A stretch of DNA of 43,981 bases from Oscillospiraceae bacterium (GCA_031262065.1 JAISIK010000069.1:1-43981), one strand, 5' to 3'; counted from the stretch's first letter, positions 1 through 8,691 are shown. Program-made: numbers and translations. Notes: a model not told the origin generated them from the sequence alone.

Positions 1-10
1 TGTATAAAGA

Positions 11-27
11 TGTCGAAGACTGTCGAT
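11..27 (+). promoter_or_regulatory. Two putative 0A boxes (TGTCGAA, TGTCGAT), 10 bp apart, upstream of spo0A
   Basis: TGTCGAA at 11-17 (perfect core) and TGTCGAT at 21-27 (1 mismatch). Confidence 0.5.
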
Positions 28-56
28 GAAAAATTGACTAAATTTAATGAAAATCA

Positions 57-85
57 TTGCAAAATCCAATACTGTGTGATAAATT
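57..85 (+). promoter_or_regulatory. Putative sigma-A promoter of spo0A (TTGCAA-N17-TAAATT)
   Basis: TTGCAA at 57-62 and TAAATT at 80-85 with 17 nt spacing, upstream of the spo0A start. Confidence 0.5.
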
Positions 86-145
86 AAATGTACCGTTTGT
101 GTAAGCCGACGGAAAAGGAGGAAATTACGAATAGGGAGGAGTAAC

Positions 146-919
146 ATGGAAACTATGTATCGCGTTTTGCTCGCTAACGGTAACGAGGAGTTTTGCGGGA
201 AGCTCGCCGTTTCGTTGAAGCAAACAGACCGCTACGCGGTCGCAGGTACGGCAAATGACGGACTGCGTGCAATCAATTTGCTGCGCGAGTTGAAGCCGGA
301 TATTCTGGTCGTAGACTTAATGCTGCCGCAGGCAGACGGCATGTCCGTCCTGAAGGCTGCAGCGGCATTGGAAAAGAAGCCCGTTATGCTGGTTCTGGCG
401 GAGTTCGTGACGGAATACGTCTCGACGATGTTTATGAACCTCGGCGTGCAGTACATCATGCTCAAGCCGTGCACCGCAAGATCCATCGTCGAACGGCTCG
501 ACGAAATTCGCGACAGCCAGCGCAAGCCCACGCTTACACGTTCGCGGGAGGCAAATGTGGAGGCAATGGTTACATCAATCATCCACGAGATCGGCGTGCC
601 TGCGCACATTAAGGGCTACCAATATCTGCGCGAGGCAATTATGATTGCTGTCAACGATATGGACGTGATCAATGCAATCACCAAAGTCTTATATCCGCAG
701 GTCGCCAAGGCGTTCGCAACCACCCCGTCGCGCGTGGAGCGCGCCATTCGCCATGCGATTGAAGTCGCGTGGGATCGCGGCGATTTGGAGACCCTGCAGC
801 GCTTCTTCGGCTACACGGTGTCGAACACCAAGGGTAAGCCCACCAACTCGGAGTTTATCGCCCTGATTGCCGACAAGTTGCAATTGCAGCTGAAGAACAT
901 GGATGCCATTGCGATTTAA
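146..919 (+). CDS. spo0A: Sporulation master regulator Spo0A
   Basis: Receiver domain ([15 protein letters not shown]) plus Spo0A C-terminal effector domain ([24 protein letters not shown]...[15 protein letters not shown]...[18 protein letters not shown]); GGAGG RBS. Confidence 0.97.
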   Translation: METMYRVLLANGNEEFCGKLAVSLKQTDRYAVAGTANDGLRAINLLRELKPDILVVDLMLPQADGMSVLKAAAALEKKPVMLVLAEFVTEYVSTMFMNLGVQYIMLKPCTARSIVERLDEIRDSQRKPTLTRSREANVEAMVTSIIHEIGVPAHIKGYQYLREAIMIAVNDMDVINAITKVLYPQVAKAFATTPSRVERAIRHAIEVAWDRGDLETLQRFFGYTVSNTKGKPTNSEFIALIADKLQLQLKNMDAIAI

Positions 920-924
920 GAGGC

Positions 925-964
925 AAAAAAGCGTAGCTGACCGAGTCGGTCAGCTACGCTTTTT
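925..964. terminator. Bidirectional intrinsic terminator between convergent spo0A and ytvI-like gene
   Basis: AAAAAGCGTAGCTGACC-GAGT-CGGTCAGCTACGCTTTTT perfect hairpin flanked by A and T runs. Confidence 0.9.
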
Positions 965-2018
965 CTGTTACCCGCGCTGTTTCGACAATGTCGTAGAGCT
1001 GTTTGCACAGAATCACCGCCACAGGCAGCAGAATCATGCCCAGAATGCCGAAGAGCCGCCAGCCCGCATAGAGCGCAAGCAGGGTGAACAGGGGGCTGAG
1101 TCCGATTTGCTTGCCCAAAAAGCGCGGCTCGAGGAGCGTGCGCGTGATGGATGCCGTTGCATAGACCAGCAGCAAGCCCACGCTGAGCAGGTTGTTACCC
1201 TGCGCAAGGGCAATCACTGCCCACGGGATGAGAATCGTGCCCGAGCCGAAGACGGGCAGCGCGTCAACAATTGCCACGGCAAGCCCGACGAGCAGCGCGC
1301 TGTCCACGCGCAGCATCACCAGCCCGAGCGATACAATCACGAAGGTCACGCCCAGCAGCCGCAGCTGCGCCTTGCAGTAGCCGCCCAGTGCGCTTTTCAG
1401 GCGCTTCCAGATATTCACGCTGTTTTTCTGCCAGCTTTCGGGCAGGTTTTTTTTCGCAGCTTCGCGCAGCGACGGCAGCTCCGCCGAGAACAGATAGCCC
1501 GAAAGAAGCGCCGTGAGCGTGAAGAGCACAAAATCGGGCAAAATTGAAATCGTCCCCGTGACAATGTCCAAAAGCCCCTGCGAAAGCGAATCGGCAATCA
1601 CGGTGCTTCCGGCAAAAAAGCTGTCAATCCACTGCGCCGCCGCTTTGGCAAAGCCGTCGGGAAGCCGCGCCGCGAGATGCAGCAGCTGCGCATGCAGCTT
1701 GGCAAGCGGGTCGGAAAGCGAGGAGAGCAAAGACGGCAGCTGCTGCGCGAGATTGGACATCTGCCCGAACAGCGTCCTTCCGAGCAGGAACAGCAAGAGC
1801 CCCACCAGCGCAAACACCGCGCTCACGCACAAAAAGCAGGCGAGCCAGCGCGGAAAGCGGGAATTGCTCGACAGCCGCCGCACAAAGGGCTCTGCGAGCT
1901 TGCTCACGCCGAAGCCGAGCAAAAACGGCAGCCCGACGGGCAGCAAAAACTTTGCAGAAAGCCAAACTGCAAGCGCGCCGCCCAAAACGTAGGCGAGGAT
2001 TCTCCATGGTTTTTTCAT
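954..2018 (-). CDS. ytvI: AI-2E family transporter-like / sporulation integral membrane protein YtvI-like
   Basis: 354 aa polytopic protein with PurR/AI-2E-family permease features; YtvI assignment by similarity impression and spo0A neighbourhood. Confidence 0.75.
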   Translation of the reverse strand: MKKPWRILAYVLGGALAVWLSAKFLLPVGLPFLLGFGVSKLAEPFVRRLSSNSRFPRWLACFLCVSAVFALVGLLLFLLGRTLFGQMSNLAQQLPSLLSSLSDPLAKLHAQLLHLAARLPDGFAKAAAQWIDSFFAGSTVIADSLSQGLLDIVTGTISILPDFVLFTLTALLSGYLFSAELPSLREAAKKNLPESWQKNSVNIWKRLKSALGGYCKAQLRLLGVTFVIVSLGLVMLRVDSALLVGLAVAIVDALPVFGSGTILIPWAVIALAQGNNLLSVGLLLVYATASITRTLLEPRFLGKQIGLSPLFTLLALYAGWRLFGILGMILLPVAVILCKQLYDIVETARVTEKA

Positions 2019-2089
2019 AGCGCAGCCCTTTCTGCAGAATTTGTGTGCATCCTATGCGGACAAAAGCAAGCGGCGTGCGGGCGTTTTGC

Positions 2090-2118
2090 TTGCAATTTGC
2101 GAATTTGTGTGATAAAAT
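2090..2118 (+). promoter_or_regulatory. Putative sigma-A promoter (TTGCAA-N17-TAAAAT)
   Basis: -35 2090-2095, -10 2113-2118, spacer 17, upstream of ACT-domain gene. Confidence 0.6.
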
Positions 2119-2160
2119 GGCGGCAATATATCGTGCGAACACGCAAAGGAGGCGGCGTTA

Positions 2161-2600
2161 TGTCGAAGCGCCCGCAATTCTATATTGTCGAGGCGGATTC
2201 TCTGCCCGACGTCTTTCTCAAAGTGGCGGAGGCGAAGCGCATGCTCGAGCTGGGCGAGGCGAGCACTGTAAACGATGCCGCCCGCGCCGTCGGCATCAGC
2301 CGCAGCGCGTTTTATAAGTATCGTGACACGATTTCCCCGCTGCAAAACCTGCTTTCGGGGCGAATTTTGACCTTCCAGTTCATCCTGCGCGACATAACCG
2401 GGCTGCTGTCGTCGATACTATCCATTTTTGCCCAATTTGGCGCAAATATACTCACCATCAACCAAACAATTCCGACGAACGGCTGCGCCTCTGTTACGAT
2501 TTCAGCGGAAACGACGGGCGTTGATTTGGGAGTCGAGGCGCTTGTGCGCACGCTTTCGCAGATGGACGGCGTTCTCAAAGCGGAAATCCTCGCGGGCTAG
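2161..2600 (+). CDS. ACT domain-containing protein (PheB/UPF0735-like)
   Basis: MSKRPQFYIVEADSLPDVFLKVAEAKRMLELGEASTVNDAARAVGISRSAFYKYRD...FQFILRDITGLLSSILSIFAQFGANILTINQ; start reassigned from the longer ORF because of an AAGGAGG RBS. Confidence 0.88.
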
Positions 2601-2775
2601 GCGCTTGCACAAAGCACCCCGCGATTTGTCGGCATGTGCGCTTTTGGCGTGCCCGTGCGCAAATGCTTGCCGCCAAAAACCGGGCTTCTGTTCAAGCAGC
2701 GTACGTCCGAGGCGGGGCTGCTTGTAAATAGGGTATTCGCCTGCCTGCGCAGCTATGCAGCATATAGACCGCACA

Positions 2776-2812
2776 AAAGTCGCCGCGCAAAGAACTTGCG
2801 CAGCGACTTTTT
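2776..2812 (+). terminator. Intrinsic terminator
   Basis: AAAGTCGC-CGCGCAA-agaac-TTGCG-CA-GCGACTTTTT. Confidence 0.7.
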
Positions 2813-2852
2813 CGGCAATTTCGACGCGGCGAAAAAATGTCAAAATTCCATA

Positions 2853-2881
2853 TTGCTTTTCACACAAAAGCGTTGTATAGT
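2853..2881 (+). promoter_or_regulatory. Putative sigma-A promoter (TTGCTT-N17-TATAGT) for the ACP-like gene
   Basis: -35 2853-2858, -10 2876-2881. Confidence 0.55.
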
Positions 2882-2915
2882 ATCACCGACAGATATAACA
2901 CAGGAGGTGCGATGT

Positions 2916-3143
2916 TTGGTTTTTGAAACGATTCAGCGGCTTTTGGCGCAGCTGCTTGCCTATGACAGCGAGCGAATTACCATGTCTACCGTGATATTGG
3001 AGGATTTGGAGGCAGAACCGGGGGATTTGGTCGAGCTGATTCTGGCGCTCGAGCAGGAATTTGCCATCGAATTGGCAGACGACGACTGGAAAACGATAGA
3101 AACCGTCGGCGACTTAACGGCACTTATCGAAAATCGGATTTGA
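2916..3143 (+). CDS. Acyl carrier protein-like protein lacking the canonical DSL serine
   Basis: ILEDLEAEPGDLVELILALEQEFAIELADDDWKTIETVGDLTALIENRI aligns with ACP; TTG start 8 nt after AGGAGG. Confidence 0.8.
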   Translation: MVFETIQRLLAQLLAYDSERITMSTVILEDLEAEPGDLVELILALEQEFAIELADDDWKTIETVGDLTALIENRI

Positions 3144-3156
3144 CGATCTGTACATA

Positions 3157-3190
3157 AAGCGCCCCGAACCAACCGGCTCGGGGCGCTTGT
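3157..3190 (+). terminator. Intrinsic terminator after ACP-like gene
   Basis: AAGCGCCCCGA...TCGGGGCGCTTGTTT. Confidence 0.8.
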
Positions 3191-3320
3191 TTACTGTATA
3201 GAAATCCGCGCTATTTGCGCATTTCGGCGACAAGACGACTGCCACAAAGGGAAAGTATTCCATCTCTTCATGGCTGCCTACAGTATCTTACATATAAAGC
3301 ACGCTTTTGAAAAGCGAATA

Positions 3321-3809
3321 TCAATCCGCAAAGTCCAAGGCGGAGGCGTTGAAGTCCAGATACCACACACGGTCGTTGTAGTAGACGACAACCGGGACGT
3401 CCATCGTGCCGCTTACATTTCCGCGGAAGGTCAGCGTGACCTCCAGATTGTACGCCTGCGTCAGCTCCGTGCGATAGCCGTATTCGTCGTACAAATAGTC
3501 TTCCAACGTGACAATGTCGGCAGGAGACAGCGACTTTGCGGACTTTTCTTTTGCGGTGAGCGTGTAAACACTGCCCCAATCCTTCACAAAGGCGGTGCGC
3601 AGGTCGTCGAGCTCGGAGGGATTGATGCCGTCGCTGTTGAGAACCGTTGCGGGCATGCTCAGGCGCAGCTGCTCAAAATCGTTGTTCTGCAGAGCGGCGC
3701 AGTAGGCGTCAATCGGCGCCATATATGCGGCAGGCGCTTTTGCTTTGCAGCCGACAAACAGCCCGAAACACAGCGCAAACAGCGCAAAGAGAAGCACAGG
3801 CTTTTTCAT
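3321..3809 (-). CDS. Putative lipoprotein, unknown function
   Basis: 162 aa; N-terminal signal with lipobox-like GLFVGC. Confidence 0.75.
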   Translation of the reverse strand: MKKPVLLFALFALCFGLFVGCKAKAPAAYMAPIDAYCAALQNNDFEQLRLSMPATVLNSDGINPSELDDLRTAFVKDWGSVYTLTAKEKSAKSLSPADIVTLEDYLYDEYGYRTELTQAYNLEVTLTFRGNVSGTMDVPVVVYYNDRVWYLDFNASALDFAD

Positions 3810-3831
3810 AACGAACCCTCCAAAATGCGGT

Positions 3832-4269
3832 TTATTTTTCGCGTAACAGGTCGCGAATCTCCGTGAGCAGAAGCTCCTGCGCGCTGGGTGCGGGCGGCGG
3901 GGCGGGAGTTTCTTCCTTCTTGCGGCGCAGGCGGTTCATGCCCTTGACAATCATGAAAATCACAAATGCCATGATGAAGAAATTGATAATCGCGGAGATA
4001 AAATCCCCGAATTTCAGGTAATTGACCATCACCGCGCCGGTTTCGGGGTCGATGCGTTCGCCGAAAAACTGCGGAAGCGCCACTTTCCACGATTCAAAAC
4101 TGACGCCGCCGGGGAACATGGACACAATCGGCATAATGATTTTCTCCGTCAGCGCATCGACCACGGTTTTGAATGCGCCGCCGATAATCACGCCGACCGC
4201 CATATCGAGCATATTGCCCTTTACTGCAAATTCCTTGAATTCCGAGAGGATTGCGGGCTTTTTCGCCAT
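3832..4269 (-). CDS. mscL: Large-conductance mechanosensitive channel MscL
   Basis: EFKEFAVKGNMLDMAVGVIIGGAFKTVVDALTEKIIMP... and C-terminal basic/helical tail. Confidence 0.96.
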   Translation of the reverse strand: MAKKPAILSEFKEFAVKGNMLDMAVGVIIGGAFKTVVDALTEKIIMPIVSMFPGGVSFESWKVALPQFFGERIDPETGAVMVNYLKFGDFISAIINFFIMAFVIFMIVKGMNRLRRKKEETPAPPPAPSAQELLLTEIRDLLREK

Positions 4270-4281
4270 TCTCGCGCCCTC

Positions 4282-5565
4282 CTATTTCAGAATTTCCAAG
4301 CCGCCGAGGTACTTGCGCAGAACTTCCGGCACGACCACCGAGCCGTCCGCCCGCTGATTCTGCTCGACCATGGCGGGGAAGATTCGTGACGTTGCAAGCC
4401 CGGAGGCGTTGAGGGTGTGGACAAACTCTGTTTTCCCGCTTGCCTCGCGGCGGAAGCGGATATTGCCGCGCCGCGCTTGGTAATCGCGTGCGGAGGAGAC
4501 GGAGGAGACCTCCTTATAGCCGTTCATCGAGGGAATTTGGATTTCAATGTCGTAGGTTCGCGCCATGGACGCGGAGCAGTCGCCTGCTGCGAGCTTGACG
4601 GTGCGGAAATGGAAGCCCAAATCCCGCACCAGCGCTTCCGCTTTGCCGAGCATTTCGGCAAACGCCTCGTCGGATTTTTCCGGCAGGGTGTACTGGAAGA
4701 GTTCGATTTTGTTGAACTGATGCCCGCGCACCATGCCGCGCTCGTCCGCGCGGTGCGAGCCTGCCTCGCGGCGGAAGCACGGCGTGTAGGCGAAAAGTTT
4801 GCGCGGCAAATCTGCCTCGGAGAGAATCTCATCGCGGTGCAGGGATGCCAGCGCGGTTTCGGCGGTGGGCAGCATAAAGTGCATGCGGCTGTCCGTGGGA
4901 TTTTCGATTTTGTAGACCTCGTCTGCAAATTTCGGGAACTGCCCGGCGGTTTCGCCGCAGCGGTACTCCAGCATGTGCGGCAGAATCAGCATTTCGTAGC
5001 CGTCGCGCAGGTGGCAGTCCATAAAATAGTTCAGAAGCGCCCATTCCAGCCGCGCGCCCGCGCCCATGTAAATCCAGAAGCCCGCGCCTGCCAGCTTTGC
5101 GCCGCGCTCGTAATCGATCAGCCCCAAGTCGGTGCACAAATCCACATGGTGCTTCGGCTCGAAATCGAAGACGTGCGGCGTGCCGTAATAGCGCAGCGGC
5201 TCGTTATTCTCCTTGCCGCCGGGCTGCAAATCGGCGTCGGGCAGGTTCGGCAGCGACAGCATCAGCTCGTGATACGCGCTTTCCGTCTCCGCCAAGACGC
5301 GGTCGTTGTCGGCAATTTTCGCCTTCAGCTCCGTCATGCGGGCGAATACCGGCGCAAGGTCTTGCCCCGCCTTTTTCAGAACGGGAATCTCCTTAGAAAC
5401 GCGGTTTTGCTCCGCCTTGTCCGTTTCTGTTTCCAGAATCAGCGCGCGGCGCTTTGCGTCGAGCGCCAAAATCTCGTCAATTTGCGCGTCGCAGTCCGCC
5501 TCGCGCGCATGAAGCGCCGCTTTGACTGCCGCAGGATCGTCCTTAATGCGTTTAATGTCCAGCAT
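4282..5565 (-). CDS. serS: Serine--tRNA ligase
   Basis: MLDIKRIKDDPAAVKAALHAR...; class II motifs (CFRREAGSHRADERGMVRGHQFNKIELF; EVSSVSSARDYQARR). Confidence 0.97.
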   Translation of the reverse strand: MLDIKRIKDDPAAVKAALHAREADCDAQIDEILALDAKRRALILETETDKAEQNRVSKEIPVLKKAGQDLAPVFARMTELKAKIADNDRVLAETESAYHELMLSLPNLPDADLQPGGKENNEPLRYYGTPHVFDFEPKHHVDLCTDLGLIDYERGAKLAGAGFWIYMGAGARLEWALLNYFMDCHLRDGYEMLILPHMLEYRCGETAGQFPKFADEVYKIENPTDSRMHFMLPTAETALASLHRDEILSEADLPRKLFAYTPCFRREAGSHRADERGMVRGHQFNKIELFQYTLPEKSDEAFAEMLGKAEALVRDLGFHFRTVKLAAGDCSASMARTYDIEIQIPSMNGYKEVSSVSSARDYQARRGNIRFRREASGKTEFVHTLNASGLATSRIFPAMVEQNQRADGSVVVPEVLRKYLGGLEILK

Positions 5566-5586
5566 CGTTTTTCCCTCGATTTCGTG

Positions 5587-6159
5587 TTAGTTATTCAGTA
5601 GCTGCGCATACAGCAGCGCGGCTTCTCCCGTGAGCGCGTCTGCAAACGTCGCAAGATCCGCCATGGCAGCATCGAAGGCGGCCTTGTCGCCTTCGCTCTG
5701 CGCCGAAAGCGCGGCAACAAGCAAGGTCAGCGCCTTTTCGCTGCGGACGAGCGCGGTGTTTTCGGATTCCAGTGCACTGTGCGCCTCTTCCAAGGCGTCC
5801 ATCGCGGATTGCGCTTGCGCGGCTTCTGCCTGCGCCTCTTCCATCTGCGCCCGCAAGGACTCGCGCTGTGCGTTTACTTCGCTGAGCTGCGCTTCCAGCT
5901 CACTGCTCTTCGCCTGTTCCTCGCTCAATGTGTTTTGCATGCTCACGATATTCTCGCGCGCGCCCGCGTTTACTTCCTGAATCTCCCCGCGCATATCCTT
6001 CACTTTGAGCACAAAGGCAACTGCGACCAGCAGGAACGCCACGATGAACATAATTGCAATGTACTCCAGCATCGCCCGCCGCTTCTTTTCGGACATCGGC
6101 GCGGCGCTTTCCGCAAGCGTTTCGCCCTCGGCGAGCTTGTTTTGTGTATCGAGTGCCAT
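5587..6159 (-). CDS. Membrane-anchored coiled-coil protein, unknown function
   Basis: 190 aa, single TM (IAIMFIVAFLLVAVAFVLKV) followed by long Ala/Glu coiled coil. Confidence 0.7.
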   Translation of the reverse strand: MALDTQNKLAEGETLAESAAPMSEKKRRAMLEYIAIMFIVAFLLVAVAFVLKVKDMRGEIQEVNAGARENIVSMQNTLSEEQAKSSELEAQLSEVNAQRESLRAQMEEAQAEAAQAQSAMDALEEAHSALESENTALVRSEKALTLLVAALSAQSEGDKAAFDAAMADLATFADALTGEAALLYAQLLNN

Positions 6160-6174
6160 TCCTATACTCCGTTC

Positions 6175-7035
6175 TTAGGTTTTCTCTATTGCCAGCAGGC
6201 GCTCATAGAGCAGCTGCAAATCGTCCTGCCCGTAAAACTCCAGCTCAAAGCGCCCCTTGCGCTTGCCGCTGACAATGCGCACTTTGCGCCCCATCTGCCG
6301 CGTGAGCGCTTTTTCGCATTCTGCGACGTAGTTGACCGCGGCTGTTTGGGGTTGCTGCGGCTTCTCGCCTTGTGCCATGCGTTTGCACAGCGCCTCCGCC
6401 TGCCGCACGGACAGTTGCAGGTTGATGATTTTTTGCGCGGCTGCGAGCTGCTCTTCCGCCCGCAGGCGAAGCAGCGCACGGGCGTGCCCCGCCGATAGCG
6501 TGCCTTCGCGCAAAAAATCTTGCAGCTGCGCGCTGAGCGATAAAAGGCGCAGCGCGTTTGCGATTGCCGGGCGCGATTTTCCCACGCGGTCGGCGGTTTG
6601 CTCTTGCGTGAGCCCGAAATCGTCCATCAGCTTGCGGTAGCCCTGCGCTTCTTCCAGCGGGTTCAGATCCTGCCGTTGCAGGTTTTCAATGAGCGCAAGC
6701 TCCATAACCGCGCGGTCGTCCGCCTCCAGCACAACGACGGGCACCTCTTGAAGCCTTGCCAGCCGCGCCGCTCGCCAGCGCCGCTCGCCCGCGATAATTT
6801 GATAGTAGCCGCCCGACACGGCGCGAACCGCCAGCGGCTGCAAAATGCCGTGGGTAGCGATGGAGTCTGCAAGGGTCTGCAGCTCCGCTTCATCGAAGGC
6901 TTTTCGCGGCTGGTCGGGATTCGGTTCGACCTTTTGCAAAGGAAGCGAGGTGACAACCGCCGCTTCCTGCGGGGAAAAATCGTCAATCAGCGCGCCCAGC
7001 CCGCGCCCCAGCCCGTGTTGCTTTGCAGCCATCAT
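6175..7035 (-). CDS. parB: Chromosome partitioning protein ParB/Spo0J
   Basis: GLGRGLGALI...GERRWRAARLA...ALIENLQRQDLNPLEEAQGY...VGKSRPAIANALRLLSL. Confidence 0.95.
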   Translation of the reverse strand: MMAAKQHGLGRGLGALIDDFSPQEAAVVTSLPLQKVEPNPDQPRKAFDEAELQTLADSIATHGILQPLAVRAVSGGYYQIIAGERRWRAARLARLQEVPVVVLEADDRAVMELALIENLQRQDLNPLEEAQGYRKLMDDFGLTQEQTADRVGKSRPAIANALRLLSLSAQLQDFLREGTLSAGHARALLRLRAEEQLAAAQKIINLQLSVRQAEALCKRMAQGEKPQQPQTAAVNYVAECEKALTRQMGRKVRIVSGKRKGRFELEFYGQDDLQLLYERLLAIEKT

Positions 7036-7793
7036 CGCACCCTCTTTCTCAGAATTTCTTCCGCAGCAGCTATGTAGGCGGCAGCGCCGCGGCTACCTTT
7101 GTCGTAGGCGATTACGGGCAGACCGTGGCTCGGCGCTTCCGCCAAACGCACATTGCGCGGAATCACCGACGCAAAAACTTTCCCCGGGAAATGCTTGCGC
7201 ACCTCCTGCGCCACTTGGTTTGAAAAATTCGTGCGCCCATCGAACATCGTCAGAAGTACGCCGAACACATCAATATTCGGGTTCAAGCGCTTTTTTATCG
7301 CCCGTAAGGTCGTCATGAGGTCGGACAAGCCCTCCAGCGCGTAGTATTCGCACTGCACCGGGATGATGACGCTGTCCGCCGCGCATAGCGCGTTAAGAGT
7401 CAATAATTCCAGCGAGGGCGGGCAGTCGATAAAGATATAATCGTAGGCGTAGCGCAGTTTGTCCAGCGCCATTTTCAGCCGATACTCGCGCTTTTCCATG
7501 CCGATAAGCTCCACACTCGCGCCCGCCAAAGCGGCTGCGGAGGGAATCAGGTCGCCGAACTTCGTCTTGACGACTGCTTTTTCCGGGGTGAGGCGGTCGA
7601 TAATTACATTGTAAACCGAGTGCGGCGCGTCCTTTTTGTTCACGCCCATGCCCGAGGTGGCGTTTGCCTGCGGGTCGAAGTCGCACAGAAGCACACGCGC
7701 GCCGTGCAGCGCAAGCGCTGCCGTGAGGTTCACGGTGCTGGTGGTTTTCCCGACGCCGCCCTTTTGGTTGACGACTGCGATGATTTTTGCCAA
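7032..7793 (-). CDS. parA: Chromosome partitioning ATPase ParA/Soj
   Basis: (M)AKIIAVVNQKGGVGKTTSTVNL deviant Walker A; TTG start after AAGGAGG. Confidence 0.95.
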   Translation of the reverse strand: MAKIIAVVNQKGGVGKTTSTVNLTAALALHGARVLLCDFDPQANATSGMGVNKKDAPHSVYNVIIDRLTPEKAVVKTKFGDLIPSAAALAGASVELIGMEKREYRLKMALDKLRYAYDYIFIDCPPSLELLTLNALCAADSVIIPVQCEYYALEGLSDLMTTLRAIKKRLNPNIDVFGVLLTMFDGRTNFSNQVAQEVRKHFPGKVFASVIPRNVRLAEAPSHGLPVIAYDKGSRGAAAYIAAAEEILRKRVR

Positions 7794-7844
7794 GACCTGT
7801 ACCTCCTTTGCGCCCGCGATGCGCGCAAAACCCATAATGCAGAC

Positions 7845-7872
7845 ATTATAGCACATTTTGCATTTTTTTCAA
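7845..7872 (-). promoter_or_regulatory. Putative promoter of parAB (TTGAAA-N16-TATAAT)
   Basis: Minus strand -35 7867-7872, -10 7845-7850. Confidence 0.6.
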
Positions 7873-7922
7873 CCGTTCGCGTGCAAATTCTCTGTTGTTC
7901 TTTGCGCGCAAAAATGCGCCCA

Positions 7923-7938
7923 TGTTTCACGTGAAACA
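7923..7938. promoter_or_regulatory. parS site (TGTTTCACGTGAAACA)
   Basis: Perfect 16-bp palindrome matching the conserved ParB/Spo0J parS consensus, next to parAB. Confidence 0.95.
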
Positions 7939-7953
7939 TGGGCGCATCAGCAA

Positions 7954-8520
7954 TCAGTATTCGCGAATGACGGCGCGTACCAGCCCGACCAGTTGCGCCT
8001 GCCTGCCGTCGATTGGTTCATAGGACGGATTCGCCGGCATCAGCCAGACTTCGCCGTTTCTGCGGCGCAGGCGCTTGACCGTCGCCTCGTCGCCCAAAAG
8101 CGCAACGACAATCTGCCCGTTCTCGGCGGTTGGCTGCGGACGGACGATAATCTTATCGCCGTCGAAAATGCCGGCTTCAATCATCGAATCCCCGCGCACA
8201 CGCAGCGCAAAGCAGTCGGGGTCGCCCTGCCACGGGATATAGCCTTCGATATTTTCAATCGCAAGAATCGGCTGCCCCGCCGTGACCAGACCGATAATCG
8301 GAATACCCGGATTCGGCAGGGAGATTGTGCGATTTTTCGATCCTTCCATGGAAATCAGCCCCGCGCGGTGCAGCTCCGCCAAATGGTAGTGGACGGAGGC
8401 GGTGGATTTCAGCCCCACTGCCGCCATGATTTCGCGAATCGACGGCGCGTAGCCCCGATCCGCAAGAAAATCGCGCAAATATGCCAGAATTTCCTCTCGC
8501 TTGTTGCTTGTGCGTGCCAT
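7954..8520 (-). CDS. lexA: SOS-response repressor LexA
   Basis: Winged-helix N-terminus, Ala-Gly cleavage site (VTAGQP), RGDSM serine and VKRL lysine of S24 peptidase; start MARTSNKREE. Confidence 0.96.
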   Translation of the reverse strand: MARTSNKREEILAYLRDFLADRGYAPSIREIMAAVGLKSTASVHYHLAELHRAGLISMEGSKNRTISLPNPGIPIIGLVTAGQPILAIENIEGYIPWQGDPDCFALRVRGDSMIEAGIFDGDKIIVRPQPTAENGQIVVALLGDEATVKRLRRRNGEVWLMPANPSYEPIDGRQAQLVGLVRAVIREY

Positions 8521-8539
8521 TTGCAGCACCTCCGCTATC

Positions 8540-8568
8540 AGTATAGCACAGACTTCGCGGAAATGCAA
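8540..8568 (-). promoter_or_regulatory. Putative lexA promoter (TTGCAT-N17-TATACT)
   Basis: Minus strand -35 8563-8568, -10 8540-8545. Confidence 0.6.
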
Positions 8569-8579
8569 ACATTTGTTTC
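8566..8579. promoter_or_regulatory. Putative LexA operator (GAAACAAATGTTTG on minus strand)
   Basis: 12/14 match to Firmicute SOS box CGAACRNRYGTTYG, overlapping the lexA -35 element. Confidence 0.6.
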
Positions 8580-8613
8580 ATAAAGAACGCGGGATTTGCG
8601 CACACTTCCGCAC

Positions 8614-8642
8614 TTGACAAGCCCTGTGCACGGTGCGATAAT
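8614..8642 (+). promoter_or_regulatory. Putative sigma-A promoter (TTGACA-N17-GATAAT)
   Basis: -35 8614-8619, -10 8637-8642, upstream of the rlmD-type gene. Confidence 0.7.
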
Positions 8643-8675
8643 CAAGTATGCGCGCAAAGCGCAACGGAAGCAGAA

Positions 8676-8691
8676 TGTTTCACGTGAAACA
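8676..8691. promoter_or_regulatory. Second parS site (TGTTTCACGTGAAACA)
   Basis: Identical perfect palindrome in the 5' UTR of the methyltransferase gene. Confidence 0.95.

Noticed and set aside
903-1547. Long plus-strand ORF opposite ytvI-like gene, and many similar antisense ORFs (e.g. 4417-5601, 29647-30816, 31825-32823)
   Set aside because: Arg/Gln/His-rich shadow translations opposite confidently identified genes in GC-rich DNA; no family resemblance or RBS
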